Positions 7,236-16,361 of a stretch of DNA of 28,897 nt are shown piece after piece. The position numbers and the translations under genes were made by a program. Position 1 is the stretch's first letter; each line of letters begins with the position of its first letter. Source of the DNA: CAZVUW01 sp964629825 (lineage in GTDB: Bacteria; Actinomycetota; Nitriliruptoria; Euzebyales; Egibacteraceae); the NCBI GenBank assembly GCA_964629825.1, contig CAZVUW010000032.1:1-28897 (forward strand), in the 5' to 3' direction. The notes beneath the pieces were generated by a model. It made no database searches. It worked only from the letters and a program-made list of their open reading frames with translations, and had not been told where the DNA came from.

Positions 7236-9551
7236 CTAGACGGAGGTCGGGGCGGGCTCGGGCAGGTCGAGGAGCCCGAACAGCTCCTCCTCCTGGGCGA
7301 TGTGCAGGCGCAGGACGGCGTGCAGGCCGTACATCAGGCGCCGCAGCTCCGGCAGGTCCTCGGCGGATGGGCCCGCGGCCGGCAGCTCGGCGACCGCGCT
7401 GTCGAACAGGCGGATGAGGCGGAAGATCTCGCGGTGGGTGTGGCGCAGCGGGTCCAGCGCGTCCTCGGCGCTGGTTCCCGCCATGAGCGGGTAGAGCTCG
7501 CGGTCCTCGGCCCGCTCGTGCGTCATGACCTCGCCGGCGAGGAAGGCGGCGAGCTCGCGCAGCTCCTGCCGCGCCGCCGTCGGTGGGAGCTCGTCGATCT
7601 GGTCCGCCAGCGTGCGCAGCCGCTCCAGGCCTGCTTGGAGCACCGCATGCTCCGCGCGCAGCTCTCCGCTCAGCTCTACCAGGTCGCCAGCTGGCCGCTG
7701 CGCAGCCCCGCGACCGCCGGACAGCGCACGGAGGGCGATCAGGATGGCGACGACGTCGATCGCCTCCTGCACCAGCGCACCCATGACGGGTGGCAGCGCC
7801 CCGGCGGCGGCGAAGACCATCGCCAGCGCCGCGGCGCCCATGCCGACGTAGATCGCCTGCCAGGCGATGCGGCGGGTGCGCCGCGCGACCAGCAGCGACT
7901 CGAGGACCCGATCGAAGCGATCGACGGTCACCACCATGTCCGCGGCCTCGGACGAGGCGGTGGCGCCGCGTCCACCCATCGCGATGCCGACGTCGGCGGT
8001 CGCCAAGGCGGGCGCGTCGTTGACGCCGTCACCGACCATCACGGTGACGCCGTCCGCGCGCGCCTGCACCACAGCGTCGACCTTGTCCTCGGGTCTGCGC
8101 TCGGCCAGCACGCGGTCGACGTCGACCGCATCCCCGACCAGCTCGCCCACGTCGGCGCGATCACCGGTCAGGAGCACGACGTTGCGAACGCCGGCCCTGC
8201 GCAGACCGCGGACGGTGCGGACCGCCTCCGCGCGCAGCGGGTCCTCCAGCAGCAGGGCGCCGAGCAGCACCCCGTCCGCGGACACGTAGACGGCGGAGAG
8301 CCCCTCGACGGCGGCGCGACGGGCGGCGGCGCGCGCGGCCGCCGGCAGCGGGCCGCCGTGCGCGTAGCTCGCACCGCCGAGGCGGACCCGGCGGCCGTCG
8401 ACCACGCCGGTGATGCCGGAGCCGGCGGACTCCTCGACCTCGCTCGGGAAGGACAGCTCGATGCCCCGCTCGGTGGCGTGGCGGACCAGCGCGGCCGCGA
8501 AGACATGCGAGGACAGCTGCTCCAGCGAGGCCGCCAGGCGGATGATCTCCTCGGTGTCATCGCCCTCGATCGGCTCGATGTCGAGGACGCGGGGACGCCC
8601 GGTCGTGACGGTGCCGGTCTTGTCCAGCAGGATCGTCCGGGTCCGCGCCAGGTGCTCCAGCGCCCCGCCGCCCTTGACGATCACGCCGCGGCGCGCGAGC
8701 CGTGAGATCCCAGAGGTGATGGCGATCGGCGTCGCCAGGATCAGCGGGCATGGCGTGGCGACCACCAGCACGGCCAGCGCGCGGACCGGGTCACCGGAGG
8801 CGATCCATGCGCCGGCGGCGACCACGAGCGTCACCGGCACGAAGACGGCCGCTGCTCGGTCCGCCAGCCGCACGAACGGCGCGCGCTCGGACTGGGCCTT
8901 CTCGACCAGCCGCACCAGGCCGCTGTAGGTGCTGTCGGCGGCGGTGGCGCTGGCGCGCAGCTCGATGGGACCGCCCGCGTTGACGGCGCCACTGGCCAGC
9001 CGCTCGCCGGTGGTGCGCTCGACCGGCCGCGACTCGCCGGTCAGCATCGACTCGTCAAGGACAGCCTGCGGCGAGCGCAGCACCGCGTCGACCGGGATGG
9101 CCTCGCCCGAGGGCACGACCAGGAGGTCACCGGGGCGGACCTCGTCGACGGGCACCTCGACGACGGTCCCGCCCTCGAGCCGGCGGGCGCGGCTCGGCGC
9201 GCCCTCGAGCAGCGCTGTCAGCTCCCGGCGCGCCCGGGCGTCGGCGTAGCCCTCCAGGGCGCGCCCGGTGGTGAGCATCAGCGCGATGATGACGCCGGCG
9301 AGCAGTTCGCCCAGCGCGAGTGCACCGACCATGGCGAGCAGCGCGACCACGTCGACGCCGGGCTCGCGCCGCCGCAGCTGGCCGACGATCTCGACCACCA
9401 GGGATGCGCCGACCGCGACGATCGCCAGCCCCCACACGATCGCCGAGGCCGTCCCTGCGTCCGCCAGGGCGAGCAGGCCGCCCAGGATGGCAGCCAGCGC
9501 AGTGGCCACGACGGGCCACCAGACGCGCACCAGCGAGCTCATGGCCCCCAT
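7236..9551 (-). CDS. P1B-5-type metal-transporting ATPase with C-terminal hemerythrin domain
   Basis: This is a 771-residue integral membrane pump. Visible are the actuator-domain TGES (about 172), the TPCPL membrane motif (about 266-270), the phosphorylation motif DKTGT (about 310), the hinge GDGVND (about 507) and QEAID in the last membrane helix. TPCP plus QExxD marks the P1B-5 group, of which members have been linked to nickel, cobalt and iron and some carry a hemerythrin-like tail. Here residues about 625-765 form such a tail, with EH, THERAEDRELYP, HTHREI and LHIAQEEELF supplying diiron ligands. It lacks an N-terminal metal-binding domain. The nucleotide-domain SEHP motif reads SSHVF, so the usual HP is HV. 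ATG at 9551 follows GGAGGGG by five bases; TTG at 9569 and ATG at 9542 are alternatives. It follows era and precedes the LURP-one-like gene. Confidence 0.9.
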   Translation of the reverse strand: MGAMSSLVRVWWPVVATALAAILGGLLALADAGTASAIVWGLAIVAVGASLVVEIVGQLRRREPGVDVVALLAMVGALALGELLAGVIIALMLTTGRALEGYADARARRELTALLEGAPSRARRLEGGTVVEVPVDEVRPGDLLVVPSGEAIPVDAVLRSPQAVLDESMLTGESRPVERTTGERLASGAVNAGGPIELRASATAADSTYSGLVRLVEKAQSERAPFVRLADRAAAVFVPVTLVVAAGAWIASGDPVRALAVLVVATPCPLILATPIAITSGISRLARRGVIVKGGGALEHLARTRTILLDKTGTVTTGRPRVLDIEPIEGDDTEEIIRLAASLEQLSSHVFAAALVRHATERGIELSFPSEVEESAGSGITGVVDGRRVRLGGASYAHGGPLPAAARAAARRAAVEGLSAVYVSADGVLLGALLLEDPLRAEAVRTVRGLRRAGVRNVVLLTGDRADVGELVGDAVDVDRVLAERRPEDKVDAVVQARADGVTVMVGDGVNDAPALATADVGIAMGGRGATASSEAADMVVTVDRFDRVLESLLVARRTRRIAWQAIYVGMGAAALAMVFAAAGALPPVMGALVQEAIDVVAILIALRALSGGRGAAQRPAGDLVELSGELRAEHAVLQAGLERLRTLADQIDELPPTAARQELRELAAFLAGEVMTHERAEDRELYPLMAGTSAEDALDPLRHTHREIFRLIRLFDSAVAELPAAGPSAEDLPELRRLMYGLHAVLRLHIAQEEELFGLLDLPEPAPTSV

Positions 9552-9600
9552 TGTGGCCCCTCCGTCCAACGCTGCACCCGCTGCGATCGCCGGGCTGCGC

Positions 9601-10479
9601 TCAGTAGCCGAGCCGCTCCAGCTTGCGAGCGTCCCGCTGCCACTCCTTCATCAGCTTGACCCGCAGCTGCAGCCACACACGGGTGCCCAGCAGCAGCTCC
9701 AGCTCCGTGCGCGCGCGGGCGCCGATGTCGGCCAGGACGGAGCCGCCCTTGCCGATCACGATCCCCTTCTGCGAGTCGCGCTCGACGTAGATGGTGGCGT
9801 GGATGGCCGTGACGCCGGGCGACTCGCCGGGCCCCATCTCCTCGACCAGGACCGCGATCGAGTGCGGCACCTCCTCGCGCATCAGCGTGATGGCCTTCTC
9901 ACGCACCACCTCGGCGACGAGCTGCTCGGGGGTCTGGTCCGTCACCTGGCCGGTCGGGAAGTAGGGCGGGCCCTCGGGCATCCGCTCGAGCACCAGGTCC
10001 GCGAGCAGCTCCACCCCGTCACCGGTCGCCGCCGACAGCGGGACGATCTCGGCGAAGTCGCCCAGCTCGTCGAGCTCCGCCAGGAGCGGAAGCTGCCGCT
10101 TGCGCGGGAACGAGTCGATCTTGTTGAGGACGGCGATCACGGGCGTCTGCACGTCCTCCAGCAGGCTCGCGATGAAGCGGTCTCCGCGGCCGATCCCGGC
10201 GGCCCCGTCCACCAGGAACAGGATCACGTCGACGTGGCTGAGCGCTCCACGCGCCACGTCGTTGAGGCGCTGCCCAAGCAGCGTCTTGGGCTTGTGCAGC
10301 CCGGGCGTGTCGACGAACACGACCTGGCGGTCGTCGCGATGCAGGACGCCGCGGACGGCGTGCCGGGTGGTCTGGGGCACCGGCGTGGTGATGGCGACCT
10401 TCTGACCGACCAGCGCGTTGAGCAGCGTCGACTTGCCGACGTTGGGCCGGCCTACGATCGAGGCGAATCCGGAGTGCAT
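9601..10479 (-). CDS. era: GTPase Era
   Basis: Era is an essential GTPase that binds the 3' end of 16S rRNA during 30S assembly. The 292-residue protein has G1 GRPNVGKST (residues 10-18), an RGV switch region after PQTTRHA, G3 DTPG, G4 NKID and G5 SAA. It then has a C-terminal KH domain with GIVIGKGGSVLADIG and ends in ARKLERLGY. ATG at 10479 starts just ahead of the GTPase core. There is no Shine-Dalgarno sequence, but TAGCAT ends seven bases upstream, overlapping the cdd stop codon, and may be a leaderless -10 box. The cdd-era order is part of the conserved phoH-ybeY-cdd-era cluster. Confidence 0.97.
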   Translation of the reverse strand: MHSGFASIVGRPNVGKSTLLNALVGQKVAITTPVPQTTRHAVRGVLHRDDRQVVFVDTPGLHKPKTLLGQRLNDVARGALSHVDVILFLVDGAAGIGRGDRFIASLLEDVQTPVIAVLNKIDSFPRKRQLPLLAELDELGDFAEIVPLSAATGDGVELLADLVLERMPEGPPYFPTGQVTDQTPEQLVAEVVREKAITLMREEVPHSIAVLVEEMGPGESPGVTAIHATIYVERDSQKGIVIGKGGSVLADIGARARTELELLLGTRVWLQLRVKLMKEWQRDARKLERLGY

Positions 10480-10486
10480 CCGAGCG

Positions 10487-10492
10487 ATGCTA
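10487..10492 (-). promoter_or_regulatory. Candidate -10 box of a leaderless era transcript
   Basis: TAGCAT on the minus strand is followed by seven bases and the era ATG. It includes the TAG stop of cdd. This would give era its own promoter inside the operon, but the overlap with a stop codon makes a chance match possible. Confidence 0.3.
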
Positions 10493-10915
10493 GCCCTCGC
10501 CGGCGGCAAGGCGCGCCGGCCCGAACCCGTCCGGGAGCAGATCGCGGCCGAGCACGTAGCGCGCCACGGCCCCATCCGACCCCGACGCGAGGACCAGCAG
10601 GTCGGGGGCGAACTCGTACAGCACCTGACGGCACACCCCGCAGGGGGTGCACGGCCCCGGGCCATCGCCGACGACGGCCAGGGCGGCGAAGTCCCGCACC
10701 CCGGCGACCACGGCGGCCGGCATGGCCACGCGCTCGGCGCAGATCGACGGGGAGTAGGCGGCGTTCTCGACGTTGGCACCGATGAAGACGCGCCCGTCCG
10801 CGGCCAGCAGCGCCGCACCGACGCGGAAGCCCGAGTAGGGGACGTAGGCCGACACCTGCGCCGCGAGAGCGCGCTCCAGCAGCGCGGACAGCTCGGCCTC
10901 GCCGGGGCCGCTCAC
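10490..10915 (-). CDS. cdd: Cytidine deaminase
   Basis: Cdd deaminates cytidine and deoxycytidine to uridine forms in pyrimidine salvage. The 141-residue protein has the short homotetrameric form with one zinc site: NVENAAYSPSICAER with catalytic Glu (E61) and Zn ligand C59, and PCGVCRQ with C92 and C95. The substrate-binding YSGFRVGAAL segment is present near residue 27. The GTG start at 10915 overlaps the TGA of the CNNM/CBS gene (GTGA), indicating translational coupling. The C-terminus is somewhat longer than usual (DLLPDGFGPARLAAGEG). Confidence 0.95.
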   Translation of the reverse strand: MSGPGEAELSALLERALAAQVSAYVPYSGFRVGAALLAADGRVFIGANVENAAYSPSICAERVAMPAAVVAGVRDFAALAVVGDGPGPCTPCGVCRQVLYEFAPDLLVLASGSDGAVARYVLGRDLLPDGFGPARLAAGEG

Positions 10916-12213
10916 GCGCCCGCCCCCCTGCCGCCCTCGGCCTCGTCGGGAGCGCCCTCGGCCGAGCTCAGCCGGTCGACCAGAACCTTGGCGATGCGCC
11001 TCCCCTGCACGCGCTCGGCGGTGAGGCGCAGCCCATCGACCTCGACGTGCTCGCCGGGCTCGGGGACGTGGCCGAGGAGCCCGAACAGCAGCCCGCCCAC
11101 GGTGTCCCACTCCTCGGCGGGCAGCTCGCATGTGAGCAGCTCGCCGAGGTCGTCAACCGGCATCCGTGCGTCGATGCGGTACTCGCCCGACGGCAGGCGC
11201 TCGACCAGCGCCTCCTCCTGGTCGTACTCGTCGACGATCTCGCCGACGATCTCCTCGAGGATGTCCTCGATCGTGACCAGGCCGGCGGTGGCGCCGTACT
11301 CATCGACCACGATCGCGAGGTGCACCTTGGCGGACTGGAGCTCGCGCAGCAGCGCATCCACCTGCTTGAGCTCGGGCACGAAGTAGGGGGCCCGCAGGAT
11401 GCTCATCCAGTCGGCGTCAGGACCGGCCGTGTGCAGCAGGCGCAGGACGTCCTTGGCGTACACCAGGCCGATGATCTTGTCCCGGTCCTCGCGGTAGACC
11501 GGGATGCGCGAGTGGCCGGCGGCGAGGATCACGTCGACGACTGCCGGCAGCGGGTCGTCAGCGGAGACCGTGACCATGTCCGGGCGCGGGACCATGATCT
11601 CGCGGACCACGGTGTCGCCGAGCTCGAAGATCGAGTGGATCATGACCCGCTCGGTCTCCTCGATGACCTCGTCGGACTCGGCGACGTCGATCATGTCGCG
11701 GAGGACCTCCTCCGTGACGAACGGGCCCTCCTCGAGGCCGTGACCGGGGGCGATGATGTTGCCAAGCTTGATCAGCAGGGAGGCGAGCGGTCCGAAGGGC
11801 CGCGCCAACCGGCTGACCCATGGTGCGGCCAGGCGCGCGACCCGCTCGGTGCTCTGGACCGCGAGCGTCTTCGGGGCGACCTCGGCGCCGACGAACAGCG
11901 CGGCGCCGCCAACCACGGCGGAGACCAGCACCGTCGCCCAGCCCTCCAGGTAGCGACCGAGCACGACGGTCAGCAGCGCAATCGCGGTCACCTGCGCCGC
12001 CAGGACGAGCAGCGCCAGGATGTTGAGGGTCCGCGCGGGCTGCTCCATCAGCTCGACGAGGCGCTCGGCCGCGCGACCGGGGTGCTGCTCGGCGACCTTG
12101 CGCGCCCGGTTGACCGACATCCGCGCCAGCGACGCCTCTGCGGCCGCCAGGAGGGCGGCGAGCAGGACGCAGCCGACCGCGCCGGCCAGCATCCCGATCT
12201 CGCTGCCAGTCAC
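10912..12213 (-). CDS. CNNM/CBS-pair transport-associated protein (HlyC/CorC family)
   Basis: This 433-residue membrane protein of the HlyC/CorC/TlyC family has been linked to magnesium/cobalt efflux or resistance; the hemolysin label is historical. The N-terminal DUF21/CNNM domain (about 1-140) has three to four hydrophobic helices and the motif GAEVAPKTLAV. Two CBS domains follow (about 190-315), with VPRPDMVTVSADDPL, HSRIPVYREDRDKIIGLVYAKD and VVDEYGATAGLVTIEDILEEIVGEI. The C-terminal CorC_HlyC domain (about 335-415) contains YRIDARMPVDDL and WDTVGGLLFGLLG. GTG at 12213 overlaps the ybeY stop by four bases, which fixes the start. Downstream it overlaps cdd in the same way. Confidence 0.94.
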   Translation of the reverse strand: MTGSEIGMLAGAVGCVLLAALLAAAEASLARMSVNRARKVAEQHPGRAAERLVELMEQPARTLNILALLVLAAQVTAIALLTVVLGRYLEGWATVLVSAVVGGAALFVGAEVAPKTLAVQSTERVARLAAPWVSRLARPFGPLASLLIKLGNIIAPGHGLEEGPFVTEEVLRDMIDVAESDEVIEETERVMIHSIFELGDTVVREIMVPRPDMVTVSADDPLPAVVDVILAAGHSRIPVYREDRDKIIGLVYAKDVLRLLHTAGPDADWMSILRAPYFVPELKQVDALLRELQSAKVHLAIVVDEYGATAGLVTIEDILEEIVGEIVDEYDQEEALVERLPSGEYRIDARMPVDDLGELLTCELPAEEWDTVGGLLFGLLGHVPEPGEHVEVDGLRLTAERVQGRRIAKVLVDRLSSAEGAPDEAEGGRGAGA

Positions 12214-12684
12214 GGCCGTAAGGCTCTGAAATCGGCGAGCAGCCGGTCGGTCAGCGTGAACATGCGGCGGCGCTCTTCCTCCTCGGCGTGATCGTGGCCG
12301 AGCAGGTGCAGTATCCCGTGCACCAGCAGCAGCTCCAGCTCTGAGGTCTCGGTCAGCCCTCGCTCCGCGGCCTGGGCGGCGGCCACCTCCGGGCACAGCA
12401 CTACATCGCCGAGGATCGCGGGCTGTCCCTTGACGCTCTCCCCGGGCGCGTCCATCGGGAAGGCGAGCACGTCGGTGGGCCCGTCCGAGCCCATGTGGCG
12501 CGCGTTCAGCTCGGCCATGGCGGGGCGCTCGACGCACAGCACGTTGAGCTCCATGCCCTCGGGCACGCGCTGGTCCTCGAGGACGTGGACGGCGAGGTCG
12601 CGCAGGCGCTCGACCTCGATCGGGCGTTCCTGCTCGTCGGCGAAGAAGACGGCTGCCAGGCGCCGCGGGCTGCGCGGCGCCGGT

Positions 12685-12701
<17 letters not shown>
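12210..12701 (-). CDS. ybeY: Endoribonuclease YbeY (rRNA maturation factor)
   Basis: YbeY is a zinc-dependent endoribonuclease for 16S rRNA 3'-end maturation and ribosome quality control. The 163-residue protein contains the signature HGILHLLGHDH (H128, H132 and H138 as zinc ligands), MGSDGPTDVLAFPMD and ILGDVVLCPEVA. GTG at 12701 was chosen because GAGGAG lies seven bases upstream and it overlaps the phoH 3' end by 17 bases. The frame remains open farther upstream, but there it is only a shadow of phoH. It is followed by the CNNM/CBS gene with a GTGA overlap. The phoH-ybeY pairing is near universal. Confidence 0.96.
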
Positions 12702-13674
<973 letters not shown>

Positions 13675-13722
13675 TCAGTTGCCCTGGTGGTTGGGATGCC
13701 GCAGCAGCGGCGGTACCCCCGA

Positions 13723-13751
13723 AGCGTAGCGGTGGGCGCGCCCGCGGTCAG
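13723..13751 (-). promoter_or_regulatory. Candidate promoter of the phoH-ybeY-cdd-era operon
   Basis: On the minus strand CTGACC (13751-13746), a 17-base spacer and TACGCT (13728-13723) fit a housekeeping -35/-10 pair. It lies in the 84-base interval between the ThDP enzyme stop and the phoH start, leaving a leader of roughly 40 bases. Confidence 0.5.
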
Positions 13752-13758
13752 CAGGCAC

Positions 13759-15393
13759 TCAGGCCAGCACGGTCGAGCGCGGATAGGCGACGTCGGGGTC
13801 GGTGAGCACGTTCACGAGGTAGGGCACCCCGGAGTCGAGGGCGCGGCGCAGGGCCGGGCCGAGCTCGGAGGGGTACCGCACCGTCTCGCCGGCGCCACCC
13901 AGGGCGCGCGCCACCTCGTCGTAGCGCAGCCCCGGCTGCAGCTCCGCGGCGGCGTGCCAGCCGTCGTAGATCGCCTGCATCGGGTGCTTCTCGAGTCCCC
14001 AGCCGCCGTTGTTGCCGACGACGAGGACGACCGGGAGGTCGTGACGGACGAGGGTGTCGACGTCCATCAGGCTGAAGCCGGCCGCGCCGTCGCCGAGCAG
14101 CGCGACGACCTGCGAGGACGGCCGCGCCAGCCGCGCCGCCGCCGCGTAGCCGAGTCCCGTGCCGAGGCAGCCGTAGGGTCCGGGGTCGAGCCAGCAGCCC
14201 GGCCGGCGGCTGTCGAGGAGCTTGCCGGCGAAGGAGACGAAGTCGCCCCCGTCACCGATGACGACGGCGTCCGGCTCCAGCACGCGCCGCAGCTCCCCGT
14301 ACACGCGGCCGGGGTGGATCGGCTCGGAGTCGGACTCCAGCAGCGCCGTCTCCCCGGCGCGGAGGCGCTGCTCGACGCCGGCGAGCTCGTCGGCGAAGGC
14401 GGCCCGGGCCTCGGCCCGCTCCCCCGTGGGGCCGCCGGCGGCGTCGGCGATCGCGGTCAGGGTCTGCGCGAGGTCGCCGGCCGCGGAGGCCGCCAGCTCG
14501 CGGTGGCTGGCGATGTGGTCGGGGCTGTCCATCACGTGGACGACCGCCGCGGCGCCGAAGTCGCCGAAGCCAAGGCGGAAGTCGAGCGGCGTTCCGATCA
14601 CGACCACGACGTCGGCGCGGCCGAGCGCCTGACGGCGCGCGCGGCTCAGCGCCAGCGGGTGGTCTGCCGGGATGCAGCCACGACCCATGCCGTTGGTGAT
14701 CACGGGTGCGTGCAGCACCTCGACGAGGTCCCGCAGCGCCTCCTCTGCCGCGGCATACCACACGTCGGTGCCGGCGATCAGGACGGGCCGCTCCGCGCCG
14801 CGCAGCACGGCGGCGGTCGCACGGATGCCGTCGACGTCGACGGCGCCCGGGGACGGCGCAGCCCACTGCGGAACCGAGTCCTCGGGCGCGGGCGTGAAGA
14901 TCACATCGAGCGGGATGTCCACGAAGGTCGGCCCCCGGTGCGGCTCGCCGGCGCTGCGCAGGGCGGCTAGCACCTCCCCGGCGACGGCCTCGGGCCGGTC
15001 GACGGTGCTGGCGCGCTTGGTGATCGACTCCAGCAGCGGGACGTGGTCGATCTCCTGCAGCCCGCCGCGGCCCCAGGTGACGGTCGGCGCGCGACCGCCG
15101 ATCACGAGCACCGGCGAACCCCCGAAGCGGGCGTTGGCGACGGCGCTGATGCCGTTGGTGACCCCCGGGCCGGCGGTGAGCGCGGCGACCTGCGGTCGGC
15201 GCGTCAGCTTGGCCAGCCCCTCGGCGGCGAACACGGCCGTCTGCTCGTGGCGGACGTCCACCAGGCGGACGTCCTCGTGCCGCGCGCCGTCGTAGAGCGG
15301 GAAGATGTGCCCGCCCGAGAGCGTGAACAGGTGCTCCACACCGGCGCCGCGCAGCCCGCGCAGCGCCAGATGTCCGCTGGCCAGCTCGCCCAT
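13759..15393 (-). CDS. Thiamine diphosphate-dependent enzyme, acetolactate synthase-like
   Basis: This 544-residue enzyme has the three-domain ThDP decarboxylase/synthase fold. Seen: the N-terminal pyrimidine-binding domain with the catalytic Glu in DVRHEQTAVFAAEG (E50), then LTAGPGVTNGISAVANA. A central domain follows (about 190-330), then the cofactor-binding domain with GDGAAGFSLMDVDTL through NN (about 434-462). Relatives include acetolactate synthase, 2-hydroxyacyl-CoA lyase, oxalyl-CoA decarboxylase and similar enzymes. GRGGLQEIDHVPLLESITK resembles the substrate-side loop of this group but does not decide among them. ATG at 15393 is preceded by GGGAGGG. No small regulatory subunit (ilvN) or ilvC is adjacent, arguing against a biosynthetic IlvB. 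It is divergent from the plus-strand membrane protein at 15522. Confidence 0.85.
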   Translation of the reverse strand: MGELASGHLALRGLRGAGVEHLFTLSGGHIFPLYDGARHEDVRLVDVRHEQTAVFAAEGLAKLTRRPQVAALTAGPGVTNGISAVANARFGGSPVLVIGGRAPTVTWGRGGLQEIDHVPLLESITKRASTVDRPEAVAGEVLAALRSAGEPHRGPTFVDIPLDVIFTPAPEDSVPQWAAPSPGAVDVDGIRATAAVLRGAERPVLIAGTDVWYAAAEEALRDLVEVLHAPVITNGMGRGCIPADHPLALSRARRQALGRADVVVVIGTPLDFRLGFGDFGAAAVVHVMDSPDHIASHRELAASAAGDLAQTLTAIADAAGGPTGERAEARAAFADELAGVEQRLRAGETALLESDSEPIHPGRVYGELRRVLEPDAVVIGDGGDFVSFAGKLLDSRRPGCWLDPGPYGCLGTGLGYAAAARLARPSSQVVALLGDGAAGFSLMDVDTLVRHDLPVVLVVGNNGGWGLEKHPMQAIYDGWHAAAELQPGLRYDEVARALGGAGETVRYPSELGPALRRALDSGVPYLVNVLTDPDVAYPRSTVLA

Positions 15394-15521
15394 CTCACCC
15401 TCCCTGCCTCTGGCGGCTCGGTGCCCCGGCCAGGCTAGGCGAGCGGTCCGGCGCAATCGCGGGTCGACCGCCCGGCGTTGCCGTACGCTCGCCCACAGTC
15501 TGCGGGAATCAGGAGGTCGGC

Positions 15522-16361
15522 GTGCAAGACGGGGGTGGCGGTCCGCTCGGCCGTGCCGCGCCGCCGCCTCCGCCCGAGCCGGATGACCGCGGGATCCGCT
15601 TCACGACCCGCGTCAGCGCGGCCCGCCGGCGCCTGGTCCGCAGGGTGCTCCTGGTGCCGCTGGTGCTGCTGGTCGCCGAGGTCATCGCGTTCATCGTCCT
15701 CGGAGTCGTCCGTCCGACTGCCGACGGACCGCTGATCCCCGAGCCCTTCGACGACCTTCTGGCGCGCGCGCCGGGCATCCTCGCCGACCTCGACCCGCTG
15801 CAGATCGCGCTGCTGCCCTTCATCCTCATGGGGCTCTTCGTGGTGTGGCGCGGCGTCCGCTACTCCCTGCGGACCTCGCAGGCGGTGCTGACCATCAACG
15901 AGAGCGGCCGCCTGGTGCAGACGGACGGCTGGACCGAGCACGTCGATCTCGACCACCTGCTGGACGTCGACGTCGCCCCGAACCGCGCGTTCACCGACCT
16001 CAACGAGCGGACGCCGGTGGGCTCGCCGGTGGTGCTGCGGCTGAGGGATGCGACCGGCGGGATCGTCGACGTCAACCCGGGGATGTGGGAGCACGAGGAG
16101 CAGCTCGTCGACATCGTCCGCCACTACGTCTGGCACGGGCGGGCGGCGGTGACGGCCGACGCGGCGCGGCTCTACGGGCTGCCCGTTCGCTACCGCCACG
16201 GCGAGGCAGCGCCCACCGGCGGCGTCGGACCCGATGGGTCCCCACCGCACAGCGAGGACGAGCGCGAGGCCGCGGTCCGGGAGGGCGGCATCGACCTGCG
16301 GCGGCTGGATCCCGGGCCGGATGGCTCCGACCTCGCTACTCCACCCCCAGAGCCCGTGTGA
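15522..16361 (+). CDS. Two-TM membrane protein with PH-like cytoplasmic region, unknown function
   Basis: I do not recognise a named family. From GTG at 15522 (AGGAGG about five bases upstream) the protein has 279 residues. A glycine/proline-rich start (1-22) is followed by a basic stretch and two hydrophobic helices (about 41-63 and 92-110). A soluble region (about 112-215) then resembles bacterial PH-domain proteins: YSLRTSQAVLTINESGRLVQTDGWTEHVDLDHLLDVDVAPN and a strand-rich LRLRDATGG segment. The acidic, proline-rich tail is probably disordered. A TACGCT at 15484-15489 could be its -10 box. It is the only plus-strand gene for more than 24 kb to its right-hand end, and its last 26 bases overlap the 3' end of the prolyl oligopeptidase gene. 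Confidence 0.75.
   Translation: MQDGGGGPLGRAAPPPPPEPDDRGIRFTTRVSAARRRLVRRVLLVPLVLLVAEVIAFIVLGVVRPTADGPLIPEPFDDLLARAPGILADLDPLQIALLPFILMGLFVVWRGVRYSLRTSQAVLTINESGRLVQTDGWTEHVDLDHLLDVDVAPNRAFTDLNERTPVGSPVVLRLRDATGGIVDVNPGMWEHEEQLVDIVRHYVWHGRAAVTADAARLYGLPVRYRHGEAAPTGGVGPDGSPPHSEDEREAAVREGGIDLRRLDPGPDGSDLATPPPEPV

Noticed and set aside
7302..8705. 467-codon plus-strand open frame
   Set aside because: It is antisense to the P-type ATPase, which has all catalytic motifs; the plus-strand translation is low-complexity and matches no family.
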